DNA of 64,000 bases from Vitrella brassicaformis (Eukaryota; Sar; Vitrellaceae): positions 120,632-184,631 of the forward strand of contig CDMY01000130.1 in the NCBI GenBank assembly GCA_001179505.1, written 5' to 3'. The notes under the pieces were generated by a model that saw only the letters and a list, made by a program, of their open reading frames with translations, ran no database searches and was not told where the DNA came from. The translations under genes and the position numbers were made by a program. This document shows, in pieces, positions 35,188 through 51,704 of this stretch (the first letter of the stretch is position 1; every line of letters starts with the position of its first letter).

Positions 35188-37556
35188 TCACCAATTGATG
35201 CCAACCCATGCACTCATGAGGCACCTGCACCAGTGGCTACCGCTCTCGCGTTCCCCCCGCACCATCGGCAAATTCCACCATCTCACCAACACGACAAAGA
35301 GCACCGTCTCGAACAGGCATTCGACGAAAACGAGGAAAGCGAGGACGGCAACGCCCTGCAAGAAGCCGCCAACTGCTGACTCACCGTACGCAGACAGACT
35401 CGCGACCAAGACGATTAAGTGTGTTGAGAGCAACGCTGTAACCTCTGTAAGCGACCACACCTTAATTTGGTCCTGAAGACGGATGGAGGAAAGCAAGCAG
35501 ACCGACGGATGTTTAAGAAAGAGATAGCGTCGTCACCAACCGAAAGGGCCCGCAAATAACGTGGCAACACGTCGAGCGATGCCAGAGCAGCCTGCAGATT
35601 AATTGTGCGCCGAGATGGAGCGGCGCTAATATACGCGAGAGCTCTGTCCATTAGACTGCTTTGCCGTCTCAACGGTTGTTGACTGGACTTCATGCTCTCA
35701 TACTCGTGTCTCGATGCGTTCTGGTCCTCGTGAGTGGACAGTTGGTCGATTCTCGTACTTTCGTCAGCCGAGGGGGCATTGATGCTATTGTTGGAGCAAG
35801 GCCGCCTCGCCTTTTGCCTCCTGTCTCTCAGGAATCTTCGAGCGGATATATACAAAAGTATCCCTGCGGTGCACAAGAAACGAAAAAAGGGGAGGATTCA
35901 CGGGAAGGATCGAAGGTGTTCATCTGTGAACAGCTCACATACAGAATGGCATAGACAAATCACTCAACAGGTCCATGCTGTCAAAAGGAAAGTAGGCAGC
36001 CAGCCGATTGTGTGGCGGAGAAACAAGAAGAGAGCGTTTCATCCTCTGTGGCCGGGCCGCTTACAGTGAGATCAACACGGACCAAACGAGCTTTGCTGAT
36101 ATGCTCTCCATCTTGGCCTGTAACAATCGAGGGAAGATTCTCGGGACAGTTTCAACTGACATTCATGGGCTTCAAATCAGATCCTTCGGAGCACAACGCA
36201 CCTGTAGCAATCTTGGAAGAATTACGAAGACGAACGCAATTGGAATAGGCAGATGAGCGCTGAGAGAAAAAGACAACAAGCATTCTGAACGCGCGCCCAC
36301 ACGCGTCTGGGGAGGCCGATTATGTGACTGTGAGCGAAGATTACTTGAGAGTTGGTGGGCCGTCCTGCAGATGAGTGACAATCGATTCAGAGCTCTTCAG
36401 TGGTATCTTGCCTTCATCGATCGGGCGAGTTTGTTGATCAACGACACCAATGGCCAGAGGATGGCAACCAAAGTGAGCGCCAGCTGGGTCTTTGCCTCGT
36501 CTGTCGGCGCCGGCACTCTGCAAACGGGTCCGGATCACAGAAGGTCTCTCTCAAGGGTATGGGATCAAACTTGCTTACATGGCGTAAGGGAAGAAAGAGA
36601 CAAGCCCACCCACAGCTAATATGCCTAGCGCACAGACCGTGCCCGCAGAAATTGCGTAGCGCCATTTACGTCTGACCCCCAGCGACTCAGCAGCAGCGCG
36701 GAAGTGTGCGTACGGCCACAGAATCACAGTAATCAGTTCCAGGGCAATAAGCACTTTCTGCAACAGTGGGATGTCCCACTTAGCATGATAGCTGACACGA
36801 AGCAAAGTGCTGAAGATTAGTGGAGCAGCTGCCATCCACCAGCACTTCTTAGCCCTGGACATAATGTTGAGTCCATCCGTAAGGTGAAGGAAGAATAAGA
36901 AGAGCGCTAAATATGCAATGACCCGTTTGATGATGTCGAAGGCTGGCCCCATCGTCTTGGACCGGCAGATTCTGCCCAGACCGACCACGTAGAGGACGAA
37001 CACGAAAGCCAGCTTGAGAGCCGTCATTAGCTCTCCGAAGATGACTTTGATGACCCTCCAGATAGTGACCGAAAGGGGCCCAGGGTCGAATTGTGCGCCC
37101 ACGAGGATCGATTTCCTCCTGCCATCGAGTGGCAATCGCCCTGTACGTGAGCGTTGTCTAGTTCTCCTCGTAGGCGGCCGCATAGCCTGCTGCCTTTCGA
37201 AACTCTGCAGCCAGCGCCGCAAGGGCTTGCTCCTCAGGTTGCAAGACACGGCCATCCTCTGCATCATCCTCGTTGCCACCCTCCTTACTCTGGTCATCTG
37301 CCGTGGTCGGCTGTCTTCGTGTTGCGCCTGTGTCGATTGAAGTCAGTGTCTCTCGTGTCACTTCGTCATTCCCCTCAGCCTTCGTCTCGCCGTTGAGGTC
37401 AAGGTGTCGTTGTCCGCTTTGCGGGTGACTAAAGGAGAGGGTGGGCTGCGGTGAGAGAGACAGATGCTCAGATATGGTAAGGCACGGGTCGTCCCCATCC
37501 ACTTGGGGCAGTCTCACGCCCTCCTCAAGAGGGCAGGGCGCAGGGGGGTCCGACAT
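35188..37556 (-). CDS. Multi-pass membrane protein, unrecognised
   Basis: Start best placed at 37556 (MSDPPAPCPLEEGVRLPQVD). The acidic cytosolic-looking N-terminus ends EEQALAALAAEFRKAAGYAA. A long exon (36575-37110) carries five or so hydrophobic helices: VTIWRVIKVIFGELMTALKL, AFVFVLYVVGLGRICRSK, RVIAYLALFLFFLHLTDGLN, VLIALELITVILWPYAHF and GTVCALGILAVGGLVSFFPY. Further exons add LALTLVAILWPLVSLINKLA (about 36450), a hydrophilic exon (35530-35870; STHEDQNASRHEYESMKSSQ) and two last helices (LLSTHLIVLVASLSAYGESA; FLVFVECLFETVLFVVLVRW). The joint between the N-terminal exon and the first membrane exon changes frame, and I cannot find its intron. A second start inside the membrane frame (37297) is possible, so the N-terminal part could be a separate short gene. 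Divergent from the next membrane gene by 396 bp. Confidence 0.55.
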
Positions 37557-37951
37557 GGACGGATGTGCAGCAGGGGGATCAATCGCAGCCAAATAAATTG
37601 CCTGCCGTGAAGACGGGACACGTAAGAATGCACATGAGGGCAGCCCTTCACTCGTACCGTTGACGTGTCCCAAGCGTCCTGGGGTTGCAATCTGGCACGA
37701 AAGTTCCAGCAGAAGGAGGCAGCGCCAAGCAGCTTGTTAATGTCGTAGTGGCCACACAGAAGAGATATCCACCCAAAGGGCAGACCGTGTGCGCGCCCCC
37801 ACCGAGCCCCCAAGTCTCGAGACGCCCTTTCCCCCCTTCTCGGTGTTCCGCCGCGGACCGCCTACCAAGCTCCCCGATCCCCCCACTCCCTCTCTCCCCC
37901 CTCTTTCCCCCCGCCCCTCGACCGGAAAGGCGATCATGTTCCACGAGCGAG

Positions 37952-40900
37952 ATGTCTGCAGCGAGGAGACTCAGCTGCTTTGTCCAGCAGAAGATGGTAC
38001 ACATCCACGCCACAAATCATATGCATGTGACTCATGTAGTACTTGTGCAGGAGGCGGATCTGCTCAGGCTCGAGCAGACATCGGAGCATTCTGTAAGCCA
38101 TCTCCCTCCTCTGACAACCTTTCACGATCTCATGTATCCTTGCATGTATTTGTCTGCGCCCGCAGGAAGAGATCCCTGATGCTCTCGATGATGCAACGCC
38201 CCAAGCGGCCGCCATCGACAAAGAACAAGAGCAACACGAGATCATAGGCGACGGGCCGCTGTCGAGGAAGAGTGAACGCATCTTTGGCGCTGCCCGCTCT
38301 AGTGCCCGTTCCTCCGCCATCAGCCTTGACTGGCTCAGGACCTCTCGGGGCTTCGGCAGTCTCTTGCGCTTCACTGACCTTAGAGGGATCCGCCGCGATG
38401 ACACTGTGAGAAGCAGCATCTCAGAAGCGACCGGCCGGAGCCAATCAGCCAGTGATTGTGTCGCGGAGCTGCAGTCGTGTACCTTCTCGCATATCGTCAC
38501 GCCCGCCCTCATTTGCAGCTGGTTCTTCCTCTGTGCGGGCATCCTTTCGTCACTGTGCCAAGCCGTTGCTGAGCAGCTGGACGAGAATCTGCCGCCGCTA
38601 TATGACGGGGATGGCCTGTTTCACGACACTGATATGCAGGTAAGCAACCAAGCAACCAGGCGTTGTCTTTCTCTGTGTACACAACTCCATCATTCACTTC
38701 CATCTATTCGTGCAGCAATACCTCAGAGAGCACTACAATAGCGCCCTGAACTACAAGTACCAGTGAGACGGTACGATGGATAGATCTTACGAATGTCTGC
38801 GTCGTCAGATGGTCACAGCCTGGCGCGGGCAGGGCTTTCCGAACGACGATCTGGACACTGCTGGCATGCGCTTTCATCCATACCTTCGTCTCAAAGTCTC
38901 TCTTCTGGCGCATGGTGATCCGGAGAGCGGTCGCGAAGCGCATCAAGACCTACAAGCTCAACAGGCAGTGGCGGTCTCTGATTCGGTTGCACAACAGATA
39001 CCGATCGCACAGCGAGATCAACAATGACACGACGCCGACGTCATCAGCACACGACTTCCAAATCAATCGCATGCGCCGGCTAAAGTGGCATTTTGATATC
39101 TTCTGGTTCACGTTTAAGCGAGCAGAAACGAGAGACTGCCTGCACTCGTCAATGCATGATCGCCCTCGTGTTGTGTCAGAATGCTCGGCCAAACAGGGAA
39201 ACTGTTTTTCCACATATATTTCCTGAATGGTACGCCTCGAGGACGCGACACGCCTTTTCAGCTTGCTGATTGGCTGTTGCCTGGATGCATGTGTGCAGAA
39301 GTGTTCATTCTGGTGCTTCAGCTGTATAAGTGCCTGCTCCTGGGTGGCTATGACGCCGTCTACCGTGACGAGGTCCCAGCTGGTAGGTGAGACACGAACG
39401 TCAGACCACACACAAGGTGAGGAGGTCGTCCACTGGGCGCACACAGGTAATTGGTTCGCCCAGTCGTCGCTGTCCTTCATGATCGCTCTGCACTCCGCGG
39501 TTGCTGCGGTCATCTTGGCGCTAAGGCGCCGGGTCATCGCCACTCTCAGCTCGATGTGTTTCAGCCTCGTCTACACGATTCACGCGGTCGCCATCGACGC
39601 CATCCCCGCCGACGTCAGCCGCCACTTCACTAGTGGAGGCTCCTGGGGCAGCATCCTGCACATGAAGACTGAGGGATCATTCCTGCTGCTGCTTGTGACT
39701 TTCATGCCATTATTCTCCGTCTGGTGGAAATTAGGAAAACTGTGCTCAATCCTCACGGTGCGTGCCTTTTTGGTTTTCCGCAATCAGAAGAGAAAGCAGC
39801 ATCGGAGGCGCGAGAGCATCTTTCTGACGAGTGTGGCCGACACGATCGAGTTGATGAGGTTGCGCAGACCGACTATGCACCAATTTCTCTCCAAGTGGAT
39901 CTGCTGCTGCGGGAGGCGAAAGCAGCTGACGGCGGTAGACAACGACCGGCCGCTAAGCTCAGTCGTGGCGATAGTGGAGACCGCCACTGTCTCAACGTCC
40001 GAGACGAAGAAGGGCGTCATGTTCATCGAAGACCAGCAACAATCAGCACAGAGACCCCTTGTCAAACGCGACATCTCGGCGCCGGCGACGCTGGCCGTCA
40101 GAACTGATGATGGTGTCCTTCCCGCTGCTTGCGGTGCCCGCCACCACCAAAGGAGCATATCCTGCCCTCAGCTGACGAATCTGATCGTTGAAAAGCGGAG
40201 ACACAGACTGTCGGTGTCGCCTGAGGCACTGAGGCGGTCAAGCGACACGGCAGTCGCCTTCAAGACACACGGGGTGGAGTCCAAAGGAGGTGCGCTGGAC
40301 GGTGAAAAGCCTATTCCTGCGTCTCCGGAGAACGCCAATGAAGATGACAGGTAGATATGCAGTTAGCTGGCTGGCCAGAGCGGACTGTAGGGCCTCTTTC
40401 GTGTGCGTGCAGTAGAGGAGAACCATCATTCTTCATGAAGGGCACTCGTGCGCTGAGTCTTTTGATGTCTTTTGCGTCAATGTCTTTTGCGAAGAGCCCA
40501 TCCGGCCTGCGAGGCAGTGAGCGGATCCGCTGGTGAGTAAAGAGGCTACCCCCAGTGAAAAAGGCGTCATGCATGCGTTTCTCCCCCCATATGTAGGTAC
40601 GAGAGGTTTGTCCTGTTTCCGCTGTTGTGCGCATGGTCTCTCCTCATATGGTCTCTCTTCATTTATATCGTCATCCAAATGAGTAGGGCCTCATCAGTGT
40701 GTGGGTCTCTCCCCGGTGCGAGACATTGCATCGTGCGCACGTACCCACCGCTGGGCAGCAGACGCATCGCTCCCGACAAAGCCTCGCTTCCCACGCCATG
40801 CAACTGGTGAGTCAGACCGACATTCAATCACATACTCATGTGATCGATGGAGATGTGTGTTCTTGGTCTGGTCTGTTTGCACAGTCGATATTATTCGGGG

Positions 40901-42105
40901 GACAGACGCACGGAGACTAAATTTTCCATCAATGATTACTGGGAAGGGTTCGACTTCTATTCCACACTGCAGGTATCACACCATTATGTGCTCTCGATCG
41001 CTCACACACAAATAGGCACTGATATATTCCTGCAGGGAGCCGATTTGACATACAGCCGTCCTGCCGGAATGTCGCAAGGAATATCGGCGTTTGTCGACGA
41101 GATCAAAGCAACTCAGGAGCAGCTCAAAGGGATACCCGTCTCTGTCGGCTGACAGAAATACCTCAGGTCAATCAATAGATCAACCAATGCCTGCCACCCA
41201 CCCAGCTGCAATTACGTGTGTGCACCAATCAGGTTCTTGATACTCTATCACATACAGCTCTCGGCTCTGCCCGACTCGATGCGGCATCTGACCCGACTAG
41301 AGCTGCTGCATATCGTGATTGGCGACATACGCGAGGTTCCCCATTGGTTCGCAGCGCTGCCTCGCCTCGGCAAACCTGGCGTACAACTCCATCGAGACGC
41401 TGCCCATGGCCATGGCCAACTCCAGGCTGAAAAACATGAGGCTCCAAGGCAATCCGGTGGGACCAGCCATTCGTGAGTGAGTGTCTTTCCTCTTTTGCAC
41501 ATCCCATGTCTGGTACGCCCGCATGCAGGTGTGTCAAATGAATGGGTTTCTCTATCGGGAGCACAGCGAAGACTTTCAGCGGTTCGTCGACCGCGTCAGG
41601 CCGTGTTTGGGCTCTCTCCTTCCAATTGTACCCCTTCTGCCTCCTGGCGGAGGGAGCGAAGAGGAGGTAATCGATGAATTCGGGAGCTTCCAGGAGTGCA
41701 TCCCGGCCTGCCAGCAGGCGGCTGACGCCTTCATGGCCCTCGCAGGTATCTAGCGGCGTTCACTTCATGGGAGTGGAGTACGCAGCTGCCTATGTCCTGC
41801 TGTGTGTCTTCCCTCAGACAAGAATCATTTGCTGTGCTGGGAGAGCGAGGGAGTGTCGGAGTTGCTCACAGGTGTTGACATAGGTCACGGACACACGCAG
41901 AGGTGGCTTGGCTATAGCGGATGCATACTCATGGATGGGTGCAGGCTTGGGCCTAACGTTTGAAAGGTTCGTTGACCTGATACTGCAGGCGAGGTTCACT
42001 GACCCTGATATGTACGACACGCTGGACGTATATCGGCCGCAGGGACAAGTGCAGGAGCATATCGGCCGGACGTGTGGGGACTTCACCACGATAGCCAAAC
42101 TGTAA
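37952..42105 (+). CDS. Large multi-pass membrane protein with C-terminal leucine-rich segment
   Basis: Exon 1 (MSAARRLSCFVQQKM) splices in phase to EADLLRLEQTSEHS and then to a long hydrophilic exon from 38166 (EEIPDALDDATPQAAAIDKE) ending in a membrane helix (FSHIVTPALICSWFFLCAGI). Next: a basic exon (IKTYKLNRQWRSLIRLHNRY), LLPGCMCAEVFILVLQLYKC, and a long exon (39448-40350) with helices SSLSFMIALHSAVAAVILAL and SFLLLLVTFMPLFSVWWKL plus a Cys patch (KWICCCGRRKQ). A further helix is LLCAWSLLIWSLFIYIVIQM (40620-40680). The tail has leucine-rich repeats: LSALPDSMRHLTRLELLHIV, IREVPHWFAALPRL, then in a shifted frame LAYNSIETLPMAMANS and RLKNMRLQGNP. The last exons are FGSFQECIPACQQAADAFMA and FERFVDLILQARFTDPDMYD, stop 42105. 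Possibly a membrane receptor or scaffold. Single gene versus two is not certain. Confidence 0.6.
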
Positions 42106-42833
42106 AACACTCCGGCACGTGTCTCAGGCACATTAGTGTGTGTCTTTGATTGCATCGAACAGCTTCACCGACGGGGTGACCAACTGCAGGAGATGCGACT
42201 ACCCCTCATGAAGCACGAGGGTCCCCTTCACTGTATGGTGCTAGGCGTTGTTGGACTCAGGGCGATTCTTGTTTGTGTCCTTCCAATACACAACACGAAG
42301 CCAAGGGGGGAGGGCCCGGGAGGCTATCGATTTGTTCATATGAATTGCTGGGTTAGCGGCTACGTATGTCAAAGGTCTGTATCAACTGCGCAAGTTTTAA
42401 CTTTTCTCCCAAGTAGACAGACAGGTGGCTTTTGCATTTAGCGGTGCATGTCGGTGGTTGAGACACGAGACAGAGACAGAGACGGAGATGCACGCACGTG
42501 GCCATGATGGAGAGACCTGTGCACGTGTGCCTGTACGCATATAAATGTATGTTTCTGCGTACGCCCGATGATATGCACCGGGAGGGGATTTGGACACTTG
42601 AAATCGACACACGCACCAGGCAGGAGTCTGCTATTCCCTCTCGCTGGCTGTCCCTTCGCCAACAACACGGCCCTCAGGCACTTGACACTGCTTCTGCCAA
42701 AAGAGTGGGCGCCGGAATAACGATTTAAATCAGTTTTGAGGTGAGACTGCTTCAAATATGTGCCATTCACCTAATCGAAGTTTCATCTCTCAGTCAATCA
42801 ATGCCTCAGTTTGTCTCAGTCAGCCACAATCTG
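42106..42833. other. Convergent intergenic region
   Basis: Between the 3' ends of the membrane/LRR gene and the kinase-like gene. No protein-like exon found; it holds both 3' UTRs. Confidence 0.5.
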
Positions 42834-45174
42834 TCATTTCCCTTCTGCGTGTCGTCGCCTTTCCCTCTGCAGCCGCCTTCTCGCTCTCGCGTCCATCGTC
42901 ATCTCACCAAAATCCCCCTCGTCCATGTCGTGTGCAGCGCGCAAGGGTGAGCGAGACCTCGACCGCTCTCTCTTTTCGCGCCTTGCCTCACCCGATCTCC
43001 GCTCACGAGAAGGGCGGACCCCGCGGGCCTCTCTCTTTTCTCCTCCAGTCAGGGCAAGCTCCTTGATGTCCCGCAGGAACTTCATCTCGCGCGCTGATGT
43101 GGAACACTCACTCAGCCACTCGACAAACTCCGCCACTGCTGCCTTGTCTGGATATCGGCCAAGGAAGTCGCGTTTCGCTTGATCGGATTGTTGCAACGCC
43201 CTCAGGCGCTCTTCTGGTGGGATGATTCTCCAGATAAGACTGTAAGTGTGAAGTTTCCTTCCCATCTCTGCACACATTTGTGAGCGAACATTATGTGTGC
43301 GTCGGTCTGTTTTGTTTCTGTCTGTCTCGCCTTTTTGCCACTCCTCAGGTCCGCCGAGGAGTGCCAGAAAGATGTCCACCCTTTCGTCCGTCAGCTCAGC
43401 TTCCTCAAGCCTCAAAGCCTTCCTCTTGACGTATGAGTGAAAAGAGCACGAACTGAGGAATGTTGCAATCTTGCTGTCCGCCAGAGAAAGACTAATGTGA
43501 AGTCAAAAGTAACACAGTTCAATCCGGCAGATTGACCTTCTGAGCGAGTCGGCTCCGGACATCCTGTCGCAGATTTCGAGTGCAATGCTGCAGAACAGAC
43601 AGAGAGACAGACAGAGAGACAGACAGAGGCATGTGTGTGGCAACCACTGTATCAGCGTGGCCCTTACTTTGCGACGTTGTCACGTATGTCCCCGCAGTCG
43701 TCTTCAGAAGCCATCGTGTTTGGATGTGAGAAATCGATCAGCATCAAGTTGCTGGGCTTGAGTTCGGTGGACACGTACAGCTCCTCGTCGTAAACCTTGT
43801 GTGCAGCCATGGATGGAGACACATATGTGAGGCAACCATTATCGCACATTTGCTTTTCTCCCTTACGGTGATGGGTGCTCGGTAGGGTCCCAGATGAGCG
43901 GCGTCTCCTTGTGGATAGGTAGGGAGAAACACGTTGCCTTTCTTGAGATCGCAATGCTGCAGGCCACTCTGATGTAGACCTGAATCAAGGCAAGAGACAA
44001 GTACTGTGGGTGGAAGCGTTTATATGGAGCGTACTGTGGACGCCTTGAAACAGCTGCGCGATGACAAAGGTCCCGAAGGCAATGCGCCTCTCTTCGCCGG
44101 TGTCGAGCGCTCTGACCAGCACCTTGGTGTCCCAGTCGATCTCACTGGCTGCGTGAAATCCTAAGAGGTCCGCAAAGCTTATGCCATGGAGTCTCTCAAT
44201 GATCAGAAACTCTGTTAGCCATGCGACGGTCAGATGTGAGCTAAAATGTTTGTGTCTCTACCTCGTGTATGACTTTGGTCCTTTACTTGAGAGCACATCG
44301 GCTTCTTCAGGGTTGGTCGGCTGATAGTAATGGGGAATTCGCGGAAGCTCGTAAATTTTCCCCTTGGAGTGAATCAATCGCCAGAGAGTCTCGTATCCTG
44401 CGTGAGGTGAGTTGTCTCGCAATTCGAGCACTGCAGCAGGCGGCCGATCTTTGCTTACCATCCTTCTCGTCGTCGATATCCCGTTGCCTCTCCTCATCCA
44501 TGGCCATCTTGATGATGACTTCTTTGGTGGATAAGGCAGCTTGGCCGTGAGTTCTTCCTGCACGCGCAAAGATTCAGCGCAATATTGCAAAGGGCACAAG
44601 ACGAAAGGAGGCATACCTGGTGAGGTGTCCATACTGATGGGAGAAGAGATGGCGCCTGTCAGTCAGCAAGCCAGCAGAAACAGGCAGGGAGACATGAAGG
44701 CAGACAGGCAGGCGGGCCGAAACGTACCCTTCGCAATGTCAACAAATAATGCAACGGCATTCGCACCGTGTGCCGACCTGAAATGTGCAGTAAACGAACG
44801 ACGAGGGATAAAGACCGATCAAGGCAGCTCGATTAGAGCCTCGATCCGTACTTGATTTGGTATTCGACCCCATCAATGGTGAAAACGTCATCGTCGATAT
44901 CCGGGAGCACGTTGGACTTGCCGTGAGAGTTCCAGAAGTCAACGGCGTCCAGCTCTGTTTGCGAAGACTCAAGCGAGACGACACAATAGACGGATTGGGG
45001 CTGGCAAACAGTCTTGAACACCTCGACCGCTTCGGGAAACAGCGGCTGTCCCTGCCGCTCGAGCTCAGCACCCGCACGGGACGTTGCAATGGGAAGAGGC
45101 CACCCGGCGCATTCGTCAATGAGGAAAAACCACATAGGAATCAGGAGAAGCGTTGGCGACGGACCTCTCGCCAT
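42834..45174 (-). CDS. Signal-peptide protein kinase-like protein with RS-rich tail
   Basis: Start 45174 gives a leader (MARGPSPTLLLIPMWFFLID; cleavage near IATSRA); an upstream Met at 45270 would bury it. Kinase landmarks appear in order over several exons: the beta3 lysine in ALSTKEVIIKMAMDEERQRD (about 44480-44560), then YETLWRLIHSKGKIYELPRI, the hinge region EFLIIERLHGISFADLLGF, WDTKVLVRALDTGEERRIAF, the catalytic loop LQHCDLKKGNVFLPTYPQ (HxDxxxxN present) and the metal site NLMLIDFSHPNTMA, where DFG has become DFS. C-terminal helices (ALEICDRMSGADSLRR; ERVDIFLALLGGPEEW) lead to an Arg/Ser tail (RREKRERSRSRSPLRAAHDM), stop 42834. VAIK and HRD equivalents are kept, so activity is possible despite the altered DFG. 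Secreted divergent kinases are known in apicomplexans; kinship is inference. Confidence 0.7.
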
Positions 45175-45910
45175 CAGACCGGCCCGGGGAAGGGAAGAAT
45201 CGGAACGGGACAGCGTGACGCCCCCACCAGGCCCCCCGACTCCAAATCTTGTGGCTGTGCTGGCTGACAAGGCGTTTGATCCGACTGAGAGATGAACTGA
45301 GACACCTGTTCATGTAAAGGCCTAGCTGCAGTAATTTTGGTCAAATTACAAACCTGGGATGTATTGATTTTTTGATTTACTTGGCTGTTGACGAGCGAGC
45401 GAACGGAGCACGAGGCATACATGTACGCATTGCCGATCAGGTGCACACAGGGAGACACACGCCGGGGTGGCATTGGCATGGCATGGCATGGCATGGCACA
45501 GAGAGAAAGGAAAGAGAGGAAGAAAGAGGGGCTGTCCGGATGAATGAAGAGACACACGCTGACTGATTGTCTGGCTGTCTGTGGCGGTAGGCCACCTCAA
45601 CACACACACACACACATATCGACAGAGAAAGCGATCATCTCATAGCTATGGGCGATATAAACACGTGTACGTGTGCGGATGTGTTTACACACACATCCAT
45701 CCATCCATATGAATGCATGTAGACATTGCCTACAGACTCTCTGTCCGTCAACCAGACTGTCAAGAGCTTAAAAGTGCACTCACACCCACACACACACTCA
45801 CAGACAGACAGACAGACAGACAGCAACCGACGAGGGCAACAGCAGCTCCGGCCGGCCTGAAAAGAGAGCAAATGGGTCGGCCTTGCTGCCTGCCTGCCGC
45901 GCTATGCCTG
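45175..45910. other. Intergenic region with microsatellites
   Basis: No gene seen. Holds a pentanucleotide array (about 45470-45498), (AC)n at about 45600-45616, (CATC)n near 45695 and (CAGA)n at about 45801-45824. Confidence 0.5.
45470..45498. repeat. (GGCAT)n pentanucleotide repeat
   Basis: About six perfect GGCAT units in tandem, the only pentamer array I noticed in the window. Confidence 0.85.
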
Positions 45911-49520
<3,610 letters not shown>

Positions 49521-50193
49521 CTCTCTGCCGACATATGCACACACACACAATGCATGGCAATGGCAAACCAGCACAGACTCACCTGTGAAGGAAAAATAGC
49601 AAGCCCTGCCAGCGACGAGCTCACTCAGCAACCCAACTTTCCCAGAAGGCCTCACCCCGCAACCGGCTCACTCCCAGAGGACCAAAGAGAGTGAGAAATA
49701 ACAACTGACTCTCTCTGTCTGCTCGAAACCCTTCCTGCACTCAGCAGCACATACACTGTTGTCGAGGAAGAGGGGAAAGAGAAAATGGGGAAGAGGCTAC
49801 TTGCGCGCTTAGCCGTGAGGCGCGAGCTTTTAAATGCGATGTCCAACAACCGCAATGAATTTCAAGTTGCGTGCATGTTAGCATTAGTTGACGCTGCCGA
49901 GGAAGCAGCGGAAAGCGAACCCCTACCCCAAACCGAAGGAAAAACCGTTAAGCTTGCGGCGAGAATCGCGGCGAGATTCGCGATCTTGGCCGCCTCCGAT
50001 TCAAGAACCGAATCGTCGTGCCAGTTCTTCTCCGTTCTCATCGTTCTTCTCACTTCGCCCTCGTTTCTTACTCTTCTGCGTCGAAGTGAGAACGCTCTTG
50101 TGGTGTGTTTCGCCCATTCAGCGTTCTCCCTGCCCATCTTGGGCCCTGCCCCTCTCCTTCGTCAGCATCAGATTTCAAAGGGTCCTGCAGCAG
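49521..50193. other. Intergenic/5' leader region with an unassigned open frame
   Basis: Separates the CDPK start from the HslU-like gene. A plus-strand open frame from 49785 (MGKRLLARLAVRRELLNAMS) runs to 50375. Its first 80 residues look protein-like (ACMLALVDAAEEAAESEPLP), while its end overlaps the HslU-like exon in another frame. It may be an upstream exon encoding an N-terminal (perhaps organelle-targeting) extension, or a separate small gene. Confidence 0.35.
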
Positions 50194-51670
50194 ATGGCCC
50201 AGGGATCATCGTGGAGTTTCGAGGACCTCCGACTGATCAGTTTGGCCTATTCACGAAGATCAGCAATCGAGGCAATCGAGGAGGCGTGCCAAAATGCGTA
50301 TGGCGAGGTCCAGGGAGCACTGCGGCATCTGGCGCGTGCCAGCACAAAGGGCACGCACACGCAGGTGACGGATGAATGCAAGAGGAGGAAAGTGAGCTCG
50401 AGGAGCTGCAGAGGTGCGTAAAACTGCGCATGAGCCGGAGCTTCAATCTGAGTTGTTGAGTCATTGTGTGTTTCTTCTCTCTTTCAGCATCGTCGCGGGC
50501 CAAAGACAGAAGATAGAGAAGTGAGCACCGCTTCTTCAATCAAGACACGCACAGAGAAGTACATGCGTCAAATTGTCTGTCGTTCCCTGATTGTATGGAT
50601 TCAGGCTGGAGAAGGAGGCCAAACGTCCTGTGACAGTGGCAACCGAAGCCTTCAGCGCGAAAAAGGTGAAAACGCCTCACGAGATGGTTTCCTTTCTTGA
50701 CCAGTACGTCATCGGACAACTGGACGCCAAGGAAGCCCTCGTCACCATGATACGTATGCCGAGAAAGACACAAAGCACTGCAATGGCTGCTTGCGTCCCC
50801 TTTGTGGCGTTCGCAGGAAACCGATGGTGTTTTGAGCAAGAGGAAGACCCTGACGATCTCACAGAGGAGTCGTCCATCGACGTACTAACGAAGAGGCCGA
50901 CGGGAAGTGGCAAGACTGAGGTAAGAAGTCTGCTGGCACTTCGCATTACAAGTGGCTTCTCTTTTGTCTCTTGCTTTGGATGCAGCTGTGCCGTTGCATC
51001 GCTAATATAGTCCAAGCTCCATTCATCATCGCCGACGCCACACAATATACAAGAGCTGGATATGTCGGCCGGAGTGTAAGCGAGATCATAGATGACGTGA
51101 CTAGAGACACGGCAACAAAGACGATGAAGGCAGTACCAAAGCAGGTGGGAAAGACGAAACGAGTTCATGGCCGGAGACATTTGGTCTTTCCCTCTTTGTT
51201 TGTGCACCTGTGTTTGTGTGTGTGCTCTCACAGGACATGCCAATCATCATCGAGGCGCTGGGCAACGCCGTCCGTCAGAAAGAGCATCGCCTCTCTCGTG
51301 CAGGTATTTTGCTCTGCTTTGTCTACTTTCTGTGACATCAGGATCGTCCACGACCACTTGCGGCCCCCCCGAGATCAAAGAAGCCGCCCGACGTAATCGA
51401 CGAGATCGACAAAATCTGCAAGCCAAGGGTAAAGTAGACTTTGCTTTATTCAATGGGGTACGTATTTGGTGTTGAGTCATTAGGGGGAGAAAAACACGGG
51501 AGTGGATGTGTCGCGAGAAGGCGTCCAACACGAGCTGCTGATCCTCATCGGCGGAACTGACGTTCTCACGGGTTGCCCATGTACACGCTTCTGGTTCTGC
51601 CATTCAGGCTGTGTGTGTATTGTGTGTGTGTGTGTGTATTGTGTGTATGTATATGTCTCAGTCTCATGCA

Positions 51671-51704
<34 letters not shown>

